Assembly (NCBI GenBank): GCA_019747165.1
Contig: JAIERC010000135.1
Coordinates: forward strand, 1-8,226
DNA length: 8,226 bases
Origin: Sphingomonas sp.
GTDB lineage: Bacteria; Pseudomonadota; Alphaproteobacteria; Sphingomonadales; Sphingomonadaceae
Direction: 5' to 3'
The notes under the pieces: generated by a model
Database searches by the model: none
Told to the model about the DNA's origin: nothing
Seen by the model: only the letters and a program-made list of their open reading frames with translations
Made by a program: the position numbers and the translations under genes
Shown here: one piece after another, positions 1 through 5,799 of the stretch
Numbering within the stretch: the stretch's first letter is position 1
How the letters are laid out: each line of letters begins with the position of its first letter

Positions 1-1
1 C

Positions 2-1759
2 TATGCGGCAGATACGGCGGGGATGTCAGGCCTGAAGCGCTTTGTGGCAACGGCGGTGCGACTGCATGAACATATCGGCCGTGTCGCGGCGATGCTGGCC
101 GACAAACAGGCCAAGGGAGCACCGCTCGAGGGCCCCTTTGCCGCCGGGCTGGTCGGGCGCGGCTGGAGCTTTGCCCCGCTGATCGGCGCGCCAGTGTCGC
201 AGCTAATGTGTGATGGCCTCGCCGGCTTTTCGATGGCGAATGCCCGTGACATTCACGCCCGCTGCCCAACCCGTGCCGATCATATCGCCTTCGCCAGCGG
301 CGGCACCCGCCTGCGCGAGCTGGTGCGGTGGGCCGAGGGGTTCGGCCTCACGGTGACGACCAGCGGCACCCATTTAGGGCCGACATTGGCCGGCGGCTTC
401 GGCACGGCCAGCCATGGTTCCTCGCTTGGTTATGGCGGACTGCAGAACATGGTGCTTGGCATGCACTTGATCTGCGGCGCCAGCGAGCATGTTTGGATTG
501 AACGTCATTCGCATCCCGTGCTGAGCGATTCAGCCGTCAAGCAGCTCGATATTGGCAGTGGCAATCCGGTACGGGTGGTGCGCGATGATGCCATGTTTGA
601 GGATGCATTGGTGCATCTTGGCGGGATGGGCATCGTCAATGGCGTCGCGATCGAGCTCACCGAAAACCGCGCCTATGGCCTGCTCAAGCGCAACGCGGCG
701 ATCACGGCCGATTGGCTGGCGGAAATGTCCTGTGGGCAGTTTGGCAAGATTGCTAAGCGGCTTGGTTATGCGGGCACCCCGGCCTTTTACGAATTGACGA
801 TCGATCCGCACGCGCCGTTCGGCACCAGCGCACTGCACACGATGTATTTTGCTGCCACCGGTAAAACCACGGGGTCATTCACCCCTGCTGGCCTGATGCG
901 ACCGGGTGACGCCGTTTGCGCCATGGGATCGGCAATGGCAGCGCAGTGCGGGGCCGCAATGGGAACCGGGGCGCAGGACAAAACAGGCGGAAAGACCGCA
1001 GCTGCCCCGCCGCCTGATCCCACCGCCCCGGTGCTGCGTCAGTTGCTGGAAAACAACAGCTCGGCCTTTGACTATTATCGGAACAAGGGCCAATTTGATC
1101 CCGGATTAATGCCCTTCAAGCCCGGCCCCGGAGGCGCCACCAGCTATATATGGAGCCAATTGCACGGCGACGACATCACCGGCGGCATTCCCGGTGCGCT
1201 GTACAACGCTTCCTTCTCGGTTCCGCGCAGCGATTTGCAAAAGGCGATCCCGTTAATCTGCACCGCGGTAAATAGCTTGCCGGGGTCATTTGTGTTCACC
1301 GTCCGCTTCGTCTCTAACCCAAGCGGCTCGCTTGCCTTCACGCGCTTTGAAGAAAATGCGGTGATAGAGATAGACGGGCTGTCCCCGTTCATTTGCAATC
1401 TTCAGGCCACTCAGCTGCCGCCGCAGACACCGCAGATCGATCAAATCCGCCAGGTTCTGGGGCTGCTCGCCCAAACGCTGCCAAAGGGCGCTGCCCTGGT
1501 CCGCCGCGCGCTCGACAGCGCGCACATCCCCTATTCAATGCATTGGGCAAAGCTGGGCGATCTCGACAAGCCCAAAGTCTATGCCGATTTTGGCAATCCG
1601 AGTGAATCGGATTCGATGATCCGGCGTTGGCGTCAGACGCGGGACGCCCTGCTAAGCCCGCTGGGCCGCGCCATTTTCTGGAACGAGGCGCTGGTGCGCT
1701 ATGGCCTGCTCGACCGGCCAACGGCGCTGCCTCCCTATCCGCCTGTTGCGCCAAGGTAG
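2..1759 (+). CDS. FAD-dependent oxidoreductase of the VAO/PCMH family (probably 5'-truncated by window edge)
   Basis: This is probably a flavin-dependent oxidase or dehydrogenase of the vanillyl-alcohol/aldonolactone/cholesterol oxidase type; the substrate cannot be read from sequence. Numbering from the ATG at 23, the FAD-binding half has GRGWSF (45-50), then SGTHLGPTLAGGFGTASHG (114-132), a PP-loop-like glycine-rich stretch, and LGGMGIVNG (199-207). The end resembles the C-terminal ALO-type domain: HWAKLGD (507-513), then RRWRQTRDALLSPLGRAIFWN (534-554). In covalent members of the family the GxGHS His carries FAD; here that position is Trp48, so FAD is probably bound non-covalently. Residues about 281-336 are a low-complexity Gly/Ala/Pro-rich stretch, likely a flexible insertion. 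The frame is open from base 2 to the first ATG at 23, and the segment normally preceding GRGWS looks short, so the true start is probably outside the window. Confidence is good for the fold and low for the reaction. Confidence 0.8.
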   Translation, partial: YAADTAGMSGLKRFVATAVRLHEHIGRVAAMLADKQAKGAPLEGPFAAGLVGRGWSFAPLIGAPVSQLMCDGLAGFSMANARDIHARCPTRADHIAFASGGTRLRELVRWAEGFGLTVTTSGTHLGPTLAGGFGTASHGSSLGYGGLQNMVLGMHLICGASEHVWIERHSHPVLSDSAVKQLDIGSGNPVRVVRDDAMFEDALVHLGGMGIVNGVAIELTENRAYGLLKRNAAITADWLAEMSCGQFGKIAKRLGYAGTPAFYELTIDPHAPFGTSALHTMYFAATGKTTGSFTPAGLMRPGDAVCAMGSAMAAQCGAAMGTGAQDKTGGKTAAAPPPDPTAPVLRQLLENNSSAFDYYRNKGQFDPGLMPFKPGPGGATSYIWSQLHGDDITGGIPGALYNASFSVPRSDLQKAIPLICTAVNSLPGSFVFTVRFVSNPSGSLAFTRFEENAVIEIDGLSPFICNLQATQLPPQTPQIDQIRQVLGLLAQTLPKGAALVRRALDSAHIPYSMHWAKLGDLDKPKVYADFGNPSESDSMIRRWRQTRDALLSPLGRAIFWNEALVRYGLLDRPTALPPYPPVAPR

Positions 1760-1905
1760 CGCCGCAAACTCCTGCCTGTATCGTTCTTACATTTGGCGAT
1801 CTGGGTTCAATCAACAGCCAATGCCTGTTTCACCACCACCTGGCGAAGGGTTTATCGCTATGCCACGTTGTGCAGCCATGACACGAACAACGGGATAGCA
1901 AGGGA

Positions 1906-2502
1906 TTGAACCGCCAAACGGCGATGATCGGTGAAGACGCCCCTGGCGATGACGCGCTGATGGCGCGGCTTGCCGCGCGCGATGTTCAGGCTTTCGCATT
2001 GGTGGTTGACGGTCATGCGCTGAAGATCAGGCGGATCGGCTATCGCATGCTGGGCGATGCCAGCGAGGCGGAGGATGTCGCGCAGGAGGCATTGGCACGG
2101 TTATGGGAACATGCCGGGCGGTGGCGACCGGGCGGGCCGGGCATTGGTGCTTGGTTGCACCGCGTTTCAGTCAACGCCTGTCTGGACCGGATTCGCAAGC
2201 GCCGTTTTGCGGGTGACGGCACGGTGCCAGATCGCGCCGATGAGGCACCGATCGCCGACGCGCTGATCGATGCCGAGCAACAGCGGGCGGCAGTTGCAGC
2301 CTGCGTCGCCGCGCTGGCGGACCGGCAGCGCGCGGCGATTGTGCTGACCTATTATGAAGGATTGTCAAACATCATGGCCGCCGACGCGCTCGACATGAAC
2401 ATCAAGGCGTTCGAATCGCTGCTGCACCGGGCCCGGCGCACCTTGCAGGATTCGCTCCAGCGCGCCGGGCTGGTGGACCCATCGACGATGTGCGCCGCAT
2501 GA
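1906..2502 (+). CDS. ECF-family RNA polymerase sigma factor (sigma-70 region 2 and region 4)
   Basis: This is a cytoplasmic transcription initiation factor that would direct RNA polymerase to a small stress or envelope regulon. Numbering from the TTG at 1906, region 2 covers about 28-100, with the typical GDASEAEDVAQEALARLW (50-67) and GAWLHRVSVNACLDRIRKRR (81-100). Region 4 covers about 130-183, with ALADRQRAAIVLTYYEGLSN and a helix-turn-helix ending KAFESLLHRARRTLQ. At 198 aa it has the usual two-domain ECF length, without region 1 or 3. The start is uncertain. The frame opens after a stop at 1879-1881 and offers TTG at 1906, with AAGGGA touching it, or ATG at 1924, with no good ribosome site; TTG is shown as the longest option. 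Its last four bases overlap the next gene as ATGA, which suggests translational coupling to a regulatory partner. Family assignment is secure; the subgroup is not assigned. Confidence 0.93.
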   Translation: MNRQTAMIGEDAPGDDALMARLAARDVQAFALVVDGHALKIRRIGYRMLGDASEAEDVAQEALARLWEHAGRWRPGGPGIGAWLHRVSVNACLDRIRKRRFAGDGTVPDRADEAPIADALIDAEQQRAAVAACVAALADRQRAAIVLTYYEGLSNIMAADALDMNIKAFESLLHRARRTLQDSLQRAGLVDPSTMCAA

Positions 2503-3413
2503 CCAGCCTTCCGCCACCTTCCGCCGAATCCAGCGGCTTCGATCCCGCCGTGACGCGTGCGCTTGATCGCTTCGATGTACCGGCTCCGAGCGCCGGTTTT
2601 ATCGATCGGTTAGCGATGATTCCGTCGCCCCCCCGTCCCCAACGCTTGTTGCCGCCGCGCCTGCGCTTCCGTCCTGCCCGGCGTGGGCCGTGGATGCGAC
2701 GCACGACCATTGGCGTGGTTGCGTTGGGACTGGCCAGCGCAACCGCCGCTGCCGCCGGGGCATTTGATCGCTTCGATTTCGCCATCCCGGTGATCGCCAA
2801 ATTGTTCGTCCCGACGCCGGCACCCGCCCCGGTCAAGGTCGCGGCTCGAGCCAAGCCACGCGCGGCGACAGTACTGACTCCAGGCGCCACCATCATGCCC
2901 ATCGCCACGCCGACGGCCACACCCCTTGACATGGGCCGGGCCGAACGGCTCGAACGCTTTCAGGCGCTACCAATGCCGGTTCGGGCTCTGGCAACCGAAC
3001 GCCTTGTCTCACGGATCAAGCGGCGGCTGGCCTGGCAAGGCATTCAGGTACCTCGCGCTGCAATCCGCGCACGCGTGATCGCGGAGACAGGACAATCCGA
3101 CTTGCCGGTCGGCCCGGGATGGGCATTGCGGGCACAATATCGCGCAGCGTTGATTGCCGCCCCGCCCGGGTCACTTCCTCCACGGTTAGAACGGCTACGG
3201 GCGCGTGTCCTATCGGCGGAAGCCCGCAAAGAGGGTGAAGCTGCGCGATCGGGTAGCCTGCCCCTCCCGGACGGCAGCTCACCGGCGAGTGGCCCCGCTA
3301 CCGCCATCCCGTCAGCGGCGCCATCACCGGCCCCAACCGCCGACCCCGGAATGGCCAATCCATCGACGGCGGTCGAAGCTACCCCTTCGGCCGATCTGGC
3401 CGCTCATCCTTAG
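2499..3413 (+). CDS. Single-pass membrane protein, candidate anti-sigma factor for the adjacent ECF sigma factor
   Basis: Starting at the ATG at 2499 (ATGA overlap with the sigma gene stop) gives 304 aa; a GTG at 2490 would add three residues. The cytoplasmic N-terminus has TRALDRFDVPAPSAGFIDRL (19-38), resembling N-termini I recall for membrane partners of ECF sigma factors in sphingomonads. A basic stretch (48-69) leads into one predicted membrane helix at about 70-89. Outside the membrane there is a Pro/Ala linker (103-142), a charged helical domain (about 145-245) and a Pro/Ser/Ala-rich tail (252-304). There is no cysteine at all, so it is not a zinc-binding (HxxxCxxC) anti-sigma factor. 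The role as anti-sigma is inferred from overlap, topology and gene order only; it could also be a co-regulated envelope protein. The stop codon is the first three bases of the downstream inverted repeat, so the C-terminal end may be set by that element. Confidence 0.75.
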   Translation: MTSLPPPSAESSGFDPAVTRALDRFDVPAPSAGFIDRLAMIPSPPRPQRLLPPRLRFRPARRGPWMRRTTIGVVALGLASATAAAAGAFDRFDFAIPVIAKLFVPTPAPAPVKVAARAKPRAATVLTPGATIMPIATPTATPLDMGRAERLERFQALPMPVRALATERLVSRIKRRLAWQGIQVPRAAIRARVIAETGQSDLPVGPGWALRAQYRAALIAAPPGSLPPRLERLRARVLSAEARKEGEAARSGSLPLPDGSSPASGPATAIPSAAPSPAPTADPGMANPSTAVEATPSADLAAHP

Positions 3414-3424
3414 AGTCTGATGAC

Positions 3425-3445
3425 TTTGGATTGGTCCAACCCAAA
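3425..3445. repeat. Near-perfect palindrome at the left of the composite repeat
   Basis: This 21-base stretch reads almost the same on both strands (TTTGGATTGG then T then CCAACCCAAA); besides the centre, one symmetric base pair is mismatched. It directly follows the TAGAGTCTGATGAC tip. The related half GACCTAACGTCATCACGCTCTA occurs only at the far right end of the composite element. This fits an older palindrome split by insertion of the inner repeat. Confidence 0.6.
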
Positions 3446-3497
3446 CCCCGTTCGCCCTGAGCGAAGTCGAAGGGCATGCGAGGCGCGTGGGCTTCGA

Positions 3498-3518
3498 CTT
3501 CAGCCCTTCAGGCTGAAG
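3498..3518. terminator. Strong stem-loop at the centre of the repeat, possible bidirectional terminator
   Basis: CTTCAGCC and GGCTGAAG form a perfect 8-bp stem with the 5-base loop CTTCA. It lies within one base of the symmetry centre of the larger inverted repeat, between two convergent genes. No U-tract follows on either strand, so a Rho-independent terminator in the strict sense is not shown; it may still block read-through or protect transcript ends. Confidence 0.4.
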
Positions 3519-3530
3519 CCAGTCCTGAGC

Positions 3531-3546
3531 GCCTGCCTTGGCAGGC
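3531..3546. repeat. Short perfect hairpin GCCTGCC/GGCAGGC
   Basis: Seven-base complementary arms are separated by TT; as an RNA hairpin this would be a 6-bp stem with a 4-base loop. It occurs only in the right arm of the composite repeat, with no partner in the left arm, so it may be a separate small insertion. No U-tract follows. Confidence 0.5.
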
Positions 3547-3624
3547 AGTCGAAGGGCTCAGCCTGAACGGGTATGAGGTTGAAGTGACCTAACGTCATCA
3601 CGCTCTAGGCCGCGCCTTCAACCT

Positions 3625-3640
3625 GCACGTTTCCCCGTGC
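3625..3640. repeat. Short inverted repeat downstream of the sulfatase gene
   Basis: GCACG and CGTGC form a 5-bp stem around TTTCCC, 23 bases beyond the sulfatase stop codon. It lies between two direct copies of AGGCCGCGC (3607-3615 and 3649-3657). It is too short, and lacks a T-tract, so it is not a convincing terminator on its own. Confidence 0.25.
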
Positions 3641-3662
3641 CTTTGGCCAGGCCGCGCACCGG

Positions 3663-5312
3663 TCAATTCGACCAGTAAACATATTCCTGGCCCTTCTTCC
3701 ACGGCGTGTTGAGTGGCACGTCGATGCGGACCGGCGCGTCGATCAGCGCTTGCCAGAGCGGTTTGGGCATGCCCTTGTCGTGCCCGGCAATTAACGCGCG
3801 CATTGCGGCCACCCGGGCAGGATCGGTGAGCGCCAGATTATCGTGCTCAGTCGGATCGACCGCGAGATCATAGAGCCAGGCCTTGTTGGGCCGCTTGGCG
3901 ATTTGCAGCTTCCAGTTACCGGCCCGGACCGCCTTGGTCTCCCCTGAACGCCAGAACAGCAGATCATGCGGGACGGCTGGTGACTTTGCCTCAGCGGCGG
4001 CCAGCAAACTCACCGTGTCCATCGGGCGATCGCTGGGGATCGCTATGCCCGCAGCGGCAGCAGCAGTCGCAAAAATGTCGAGATGATGCGCCGGGCCGGG
4101 GAGCTTGGTACCGGGGGCGATCTTGCCGGGCCACCGCAGGAAAAATGGCACCCGCAATCCGCCTTCGAAGAAGGTCGCCTTATAGCCGCGGAACGGGGCG
4201 TTGCTGTCCTTGATGCCGGTGTACCACGCGCCACCATTGTCGCTGGTGAAGATGACGAGCGTATTGTCGTCAATCCCTTCATCCTTCAGCGTTTGCAGCA
4301 CCCGGCCGATATCGCGATCCAGCTGGCGGACCATGCCGCCATAGACGCGGCTGGTATGGTCTTTTATCTGCGGCAGCGCATCATAATCGGCCTTGGTCGC
4401 CTGTAGCGGCGTGTGCGGCGCGTTATAGGCCAGATAGAGGAAAAAAGGCCGGTTCTTGTTGGCCTTGATCGCCGCAATCGCATTATCGGTGTAGTAATCG
4501 GTCAGATGCCCCTTGGGGGCAAAACGCTGGCCGCCATTCCACTGCACCGCATAAGGCAGATTGGGCCACAAAAAGCGATCAATCGGATCCCAGGGCAGCT
4601 TGGCATTAACGACATCGGGCGACTCCGGTGGCATGAACATGCCCCCACCCGCCAGAAAGCCAAGCGCCTCGTCAAAACCCTGGCCGGTTGGCTGTAACGG
4701 CTTGGCCTCGCCCAGATGCCATTTGCCAATCTGCATCGTGTGATAGCCGCCGCCCTTCAAGAGATCGGCGATGGTGATCTGATCGTGCGGTACACCCATC
4801 TCAGGATAGTCGATTAGGTCCTTGGTATATTCCTCATGAAAGATCACCGGCAACGGCCCTTCATGCGCGCCGGCCGCCACCGCGCGGGCGAACGCCACCG
4901 GCACGGCGGTGAATTCAAAGCCAAACCGCGTCGGATACCGCCCAGTCATAATCGCTGCCCGCGACGGGCTACAGGTCGCATTGGCGGCATAGGCGATGTC
5001 GTAGCTGGCGCCTTGCTGGCCAATCGAATCGATATTGGGCGTCTTGACCAGCCCACCGGCAATCCCGCCGCCAAAAAAGCTGATGTCATTATGACCGAGA
5101 TCATCGGCCAAGATGATGATGATGTTGGGCGGACGCTTGCCAGCGGGCGCTGTTACCGGCCCCTTGGCCCATGCAACCGCATGATTTGGCGCAATTGGAT
5201 CCCGCCAGCGCGCAATGATGCCGGGGATGTAATATTTATACTGCTGAAACGTGGCATATGCTGCGCCGGCGGCCACCGCCAGGACGATCAATCCGATAAC
5301 GATTCGCTTCAT
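3663..5312 (-). CDS. Sulfatase (formylglycine-dependent, alkaline-phosphatase superfamily), membrane-anchored or exported
   Basis: It hydrolyses a sulfate ester, probably in the periplasm; the substrate is unknown. The chosen ATG at 5312 has GGAGA six bases upstream and begins directly with the signal MKRIVIGLIVLAVAAGAAYA; the in-frame ATG at 5363 would add 17 polar residues. Of 549 aa, 1-20 are an export signal or anchor (possible cleavage after AYA). Metal-binding Asp70-Asp71 lie in IIILADDLGHND. The modification motif C-S-P-S-R-A is at 114-119, followed by MTGR, so Cys114 becomes formylglycine. GKWHLG is at 196-201 (Lys197, His199), APHTP at 298-302 (His300), TSDNG at 356-360 (Asp358, Asn359) and Lys378 in RGYKATFFEGG. 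All expected active-site residues are present and the length is normal, so it should be functional. Its activating enzyme (FGE) ends at the right edge of this window. The upstream gap is shared with a divergent gene. Confidence 0.95.
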   Translation of the reverse strand: MKRIVIGLIVLAVAAGAAYATFQQYKYYIPGIIARWRDPIAPNHAVAWAKGPVTAPAGKRPPNIIIILADDLGHNDISFFGGGIAGGLVKTPNIDSIGQQGASYDIAYAANATCSPSRAAIMTGRYPTRFGFEFTAVPVAFARAVAAGAHEGPLPVIFHEEYTKDLIDYPEMGVPHDQITIADLLKGGGYHTMQIGKWHLGEAKPLQPTGQGFDEALGFLAGGGMFMPPESPDVVNAKLPWDPIDRFLWPNLPYAVQWNGGQRFAPKGHLTDYYTDNAIAAIKANKNRPFFLYLAYNAPHTPLQATKADYDALPQIKDHTSRVYGGMVRQLDRDIGRVLQTLKDEGIDDNTLVIFTSDNGGAWYTGIKDSNAPFRGYKATFFEGGLRVPFFLRWPGKIAPGTKLPGPAHHLDIFATAAAAAGIAIPSDRPMDTVSLLAAAEAKSPAVPHDLLFWRSGETKAVRAGNWKLQIAKRPNKAWLYDLAVDPTEHDNLALTDPARVAAMRALIAGHDKGMPKPLWQALIDAPVRIDVPLNTPWKKGQEYVYWSN

Positions 5313-5328
5313 GCCATCTCTCCAGCCG

Positions 5329-5345
5329 CTGTCGTCGCGCGACAG
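5329..5345. promoter_or_regulatory. Inverted repeat in the sulfatase leader, possible operator
   Basis: CTGTCG and CGACAG are perfect 6-bp arms around TCGCG, 17 bases upstream of the sulfatase start codon. Its position between the candidate promoter and the ribosome site would suit a repressor site or an RNA hairpin. No regulator gene adjoins it, and the short arms could be chance in GC-rich DNA. Confidence 0.25.
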
Positions 5346-5353
5346 TCTGACGC

Positions 5354-5382
5354 ATATTGCCAAATGACACTCAAAACGCCAA
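5354..5382 (-). promoter_or_regulatory. Possible promoter of the sulfatase gene
   Basis: Read on the minus strand, TTGGCG (5382-5377) and CAATAT (5359-5354) are 17 bases apart, which places the start of transcription about 35 bases before the ATG at 5312. The -10 match is poor (three of six), so this is only a candidate. An inverted repeat CTGTCG/CGACAG (5329-5345) just downstream could be an operator in the leader. Confidence 0.25.
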
Positions 5383-5391
5383 TAGTTTAAT
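5364..5391 (+). promoter_or_regulatory. Candidate sigma-70-type promoter for the small membrane protein gene
   Basis: ATGACA (5364-5369) and TTTAAT (5386-5391) each match the -35 and -10 consensus at five of six bases with a 16-base spacer. They would start transcription near 5398, about 20 bases before the GTG start at 5419. The site overlaps the candidate sulfatase promoter on the other strand, so the two could interfere. Confidence 0.4.
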
Positions 5392-5418
5392 GTCAGGGCA
5401 TCAAGCGAGGGCAGGACG

Positions 5419-5799
5419 GTGCAGAAAATAGTGGCTCGGGGATTTCTGGCGCTGGCTGGGGTGTTGGCGATCGGGCTCTGGGCGCTGGTCTGGTTTGATC
5501 AGCCGCGCTTCGCCGCTCAACTTGGGCCCAGTGCGACCACGCCACTCGCGGCCGCCACGCTGCGCGCCGATATCGGCGGTTTCTTTGCCGCCTGGGCAAT
5601 TGGTGCGCTGCTCGCGGCATGGCGGGCGGAGGGCCGCTATGTGCTGATGCCGATGCTATTGCTCGGCCTCGCCTTTGTTGGCCGCCTCTATAGTTTCGCG
5701 CTGACCGGTGACGCCGCCATCATCTCGCCAATGGCGATCGAAGCAATATTGTTCGTCGCGATGTTGCTGGCCAGGCGCGCGCTGGGCAATCCCGCCTAG
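5419..5799 (+). CDS. Small four-helix membrane protein, DUF4345-like
   Basis: The 126-aa protein has four predicted membrane helices, at about 7-26, 51-68, 73-95 and 102-119. The pattern FDQP after helix 1, LRADIGGFF (48-56) opening helix 2 and GRLYS after helix 3 resembles the DUF4345 family of small membrane proteins, whose function is unknown. The start is GTG at 5419, with GAGG eight bases upstream. It is the only plus-strand gene in the right block, divergent from the sulfatase and convergent with the DUF2855 gene. The two convergent stop codons share the palindrome CTAG, giving a four-base end overlap, so the two mRNAs may be antisense at their 3' ends. Family assignment is by pattern recall and moderate in certainty; that it is a real membrane-protein gene is well supported. 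Confidence 0.75.
   Translation: MQKIVARGFLALAGVLAIGLWALVWFDQPRFAAQLGPSATTPLAAATLRADIGGFFAAWAIGALLAAWRAEGRYVLMPMLLLGLAFVGRLYSFALTGDAAIISPMAIEAILFVAMLLARRALGNPA

Larger units (their letters stand above)
3411..3607. repeat. Composite imperfect inverted-repeat element between convergent genes
   Basis: Bases 3411-3462 align without gaps to the reverse complement of 3556-3607, with 36 of 52 positions matching by my hand count. The best blocks are TAGAG..TGATGAC at the tips (12 of 14), CCCGTTC (3447-3453 with 3565-3571) and CTGAGC (3457-3462 with 3556-3561). The core includes CTGAGCGAAGTCGAAGGGC-type sequence that I recall as a dispersed sphingomonad repeat. GAAGTCGAAG occurs at 3463 and again inverted at 3492, and AGTCGAAGGGC is present at 3465 and 3547. 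The element starts in the stop codon of the upstream gene and fills most of the gap before the convergent sulfatase gene. No open reading frame inside looks real. It may act as a bidirectional terminator or be a non-autonomous mobile repeat. Confidence 0.8.

Noticed and set aside
1389..1814. A 141-codon minus-strand open frame at the end of the FAD oxidase
   Set aside because: It is Ala/Arg/Pro-rich shadow sequence opposite a conserved C-terminal domain.
1760..1905. A terminator, small RNA or short gene between the FAD oxidase and the sigma gene
   Set aside because: I saw no convincing stem with a T-tract, no consensus promoter and no frame with a ribosome site in these 146 bases.
3411..3607. 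A CRISPR array or a complete insertion sequence
   Set aside because: The repeats are inverted and imperfect, without regular spacers, and there is no transposase frame; it is a small non-coding palindromic element.
4836..5390. A 184-codon plus-strand open frame opposite the sulfatase start
   Set aside because: It is antisense to the catalytic region of the sulfatase, basic and low in complexity, with no family resemblance.
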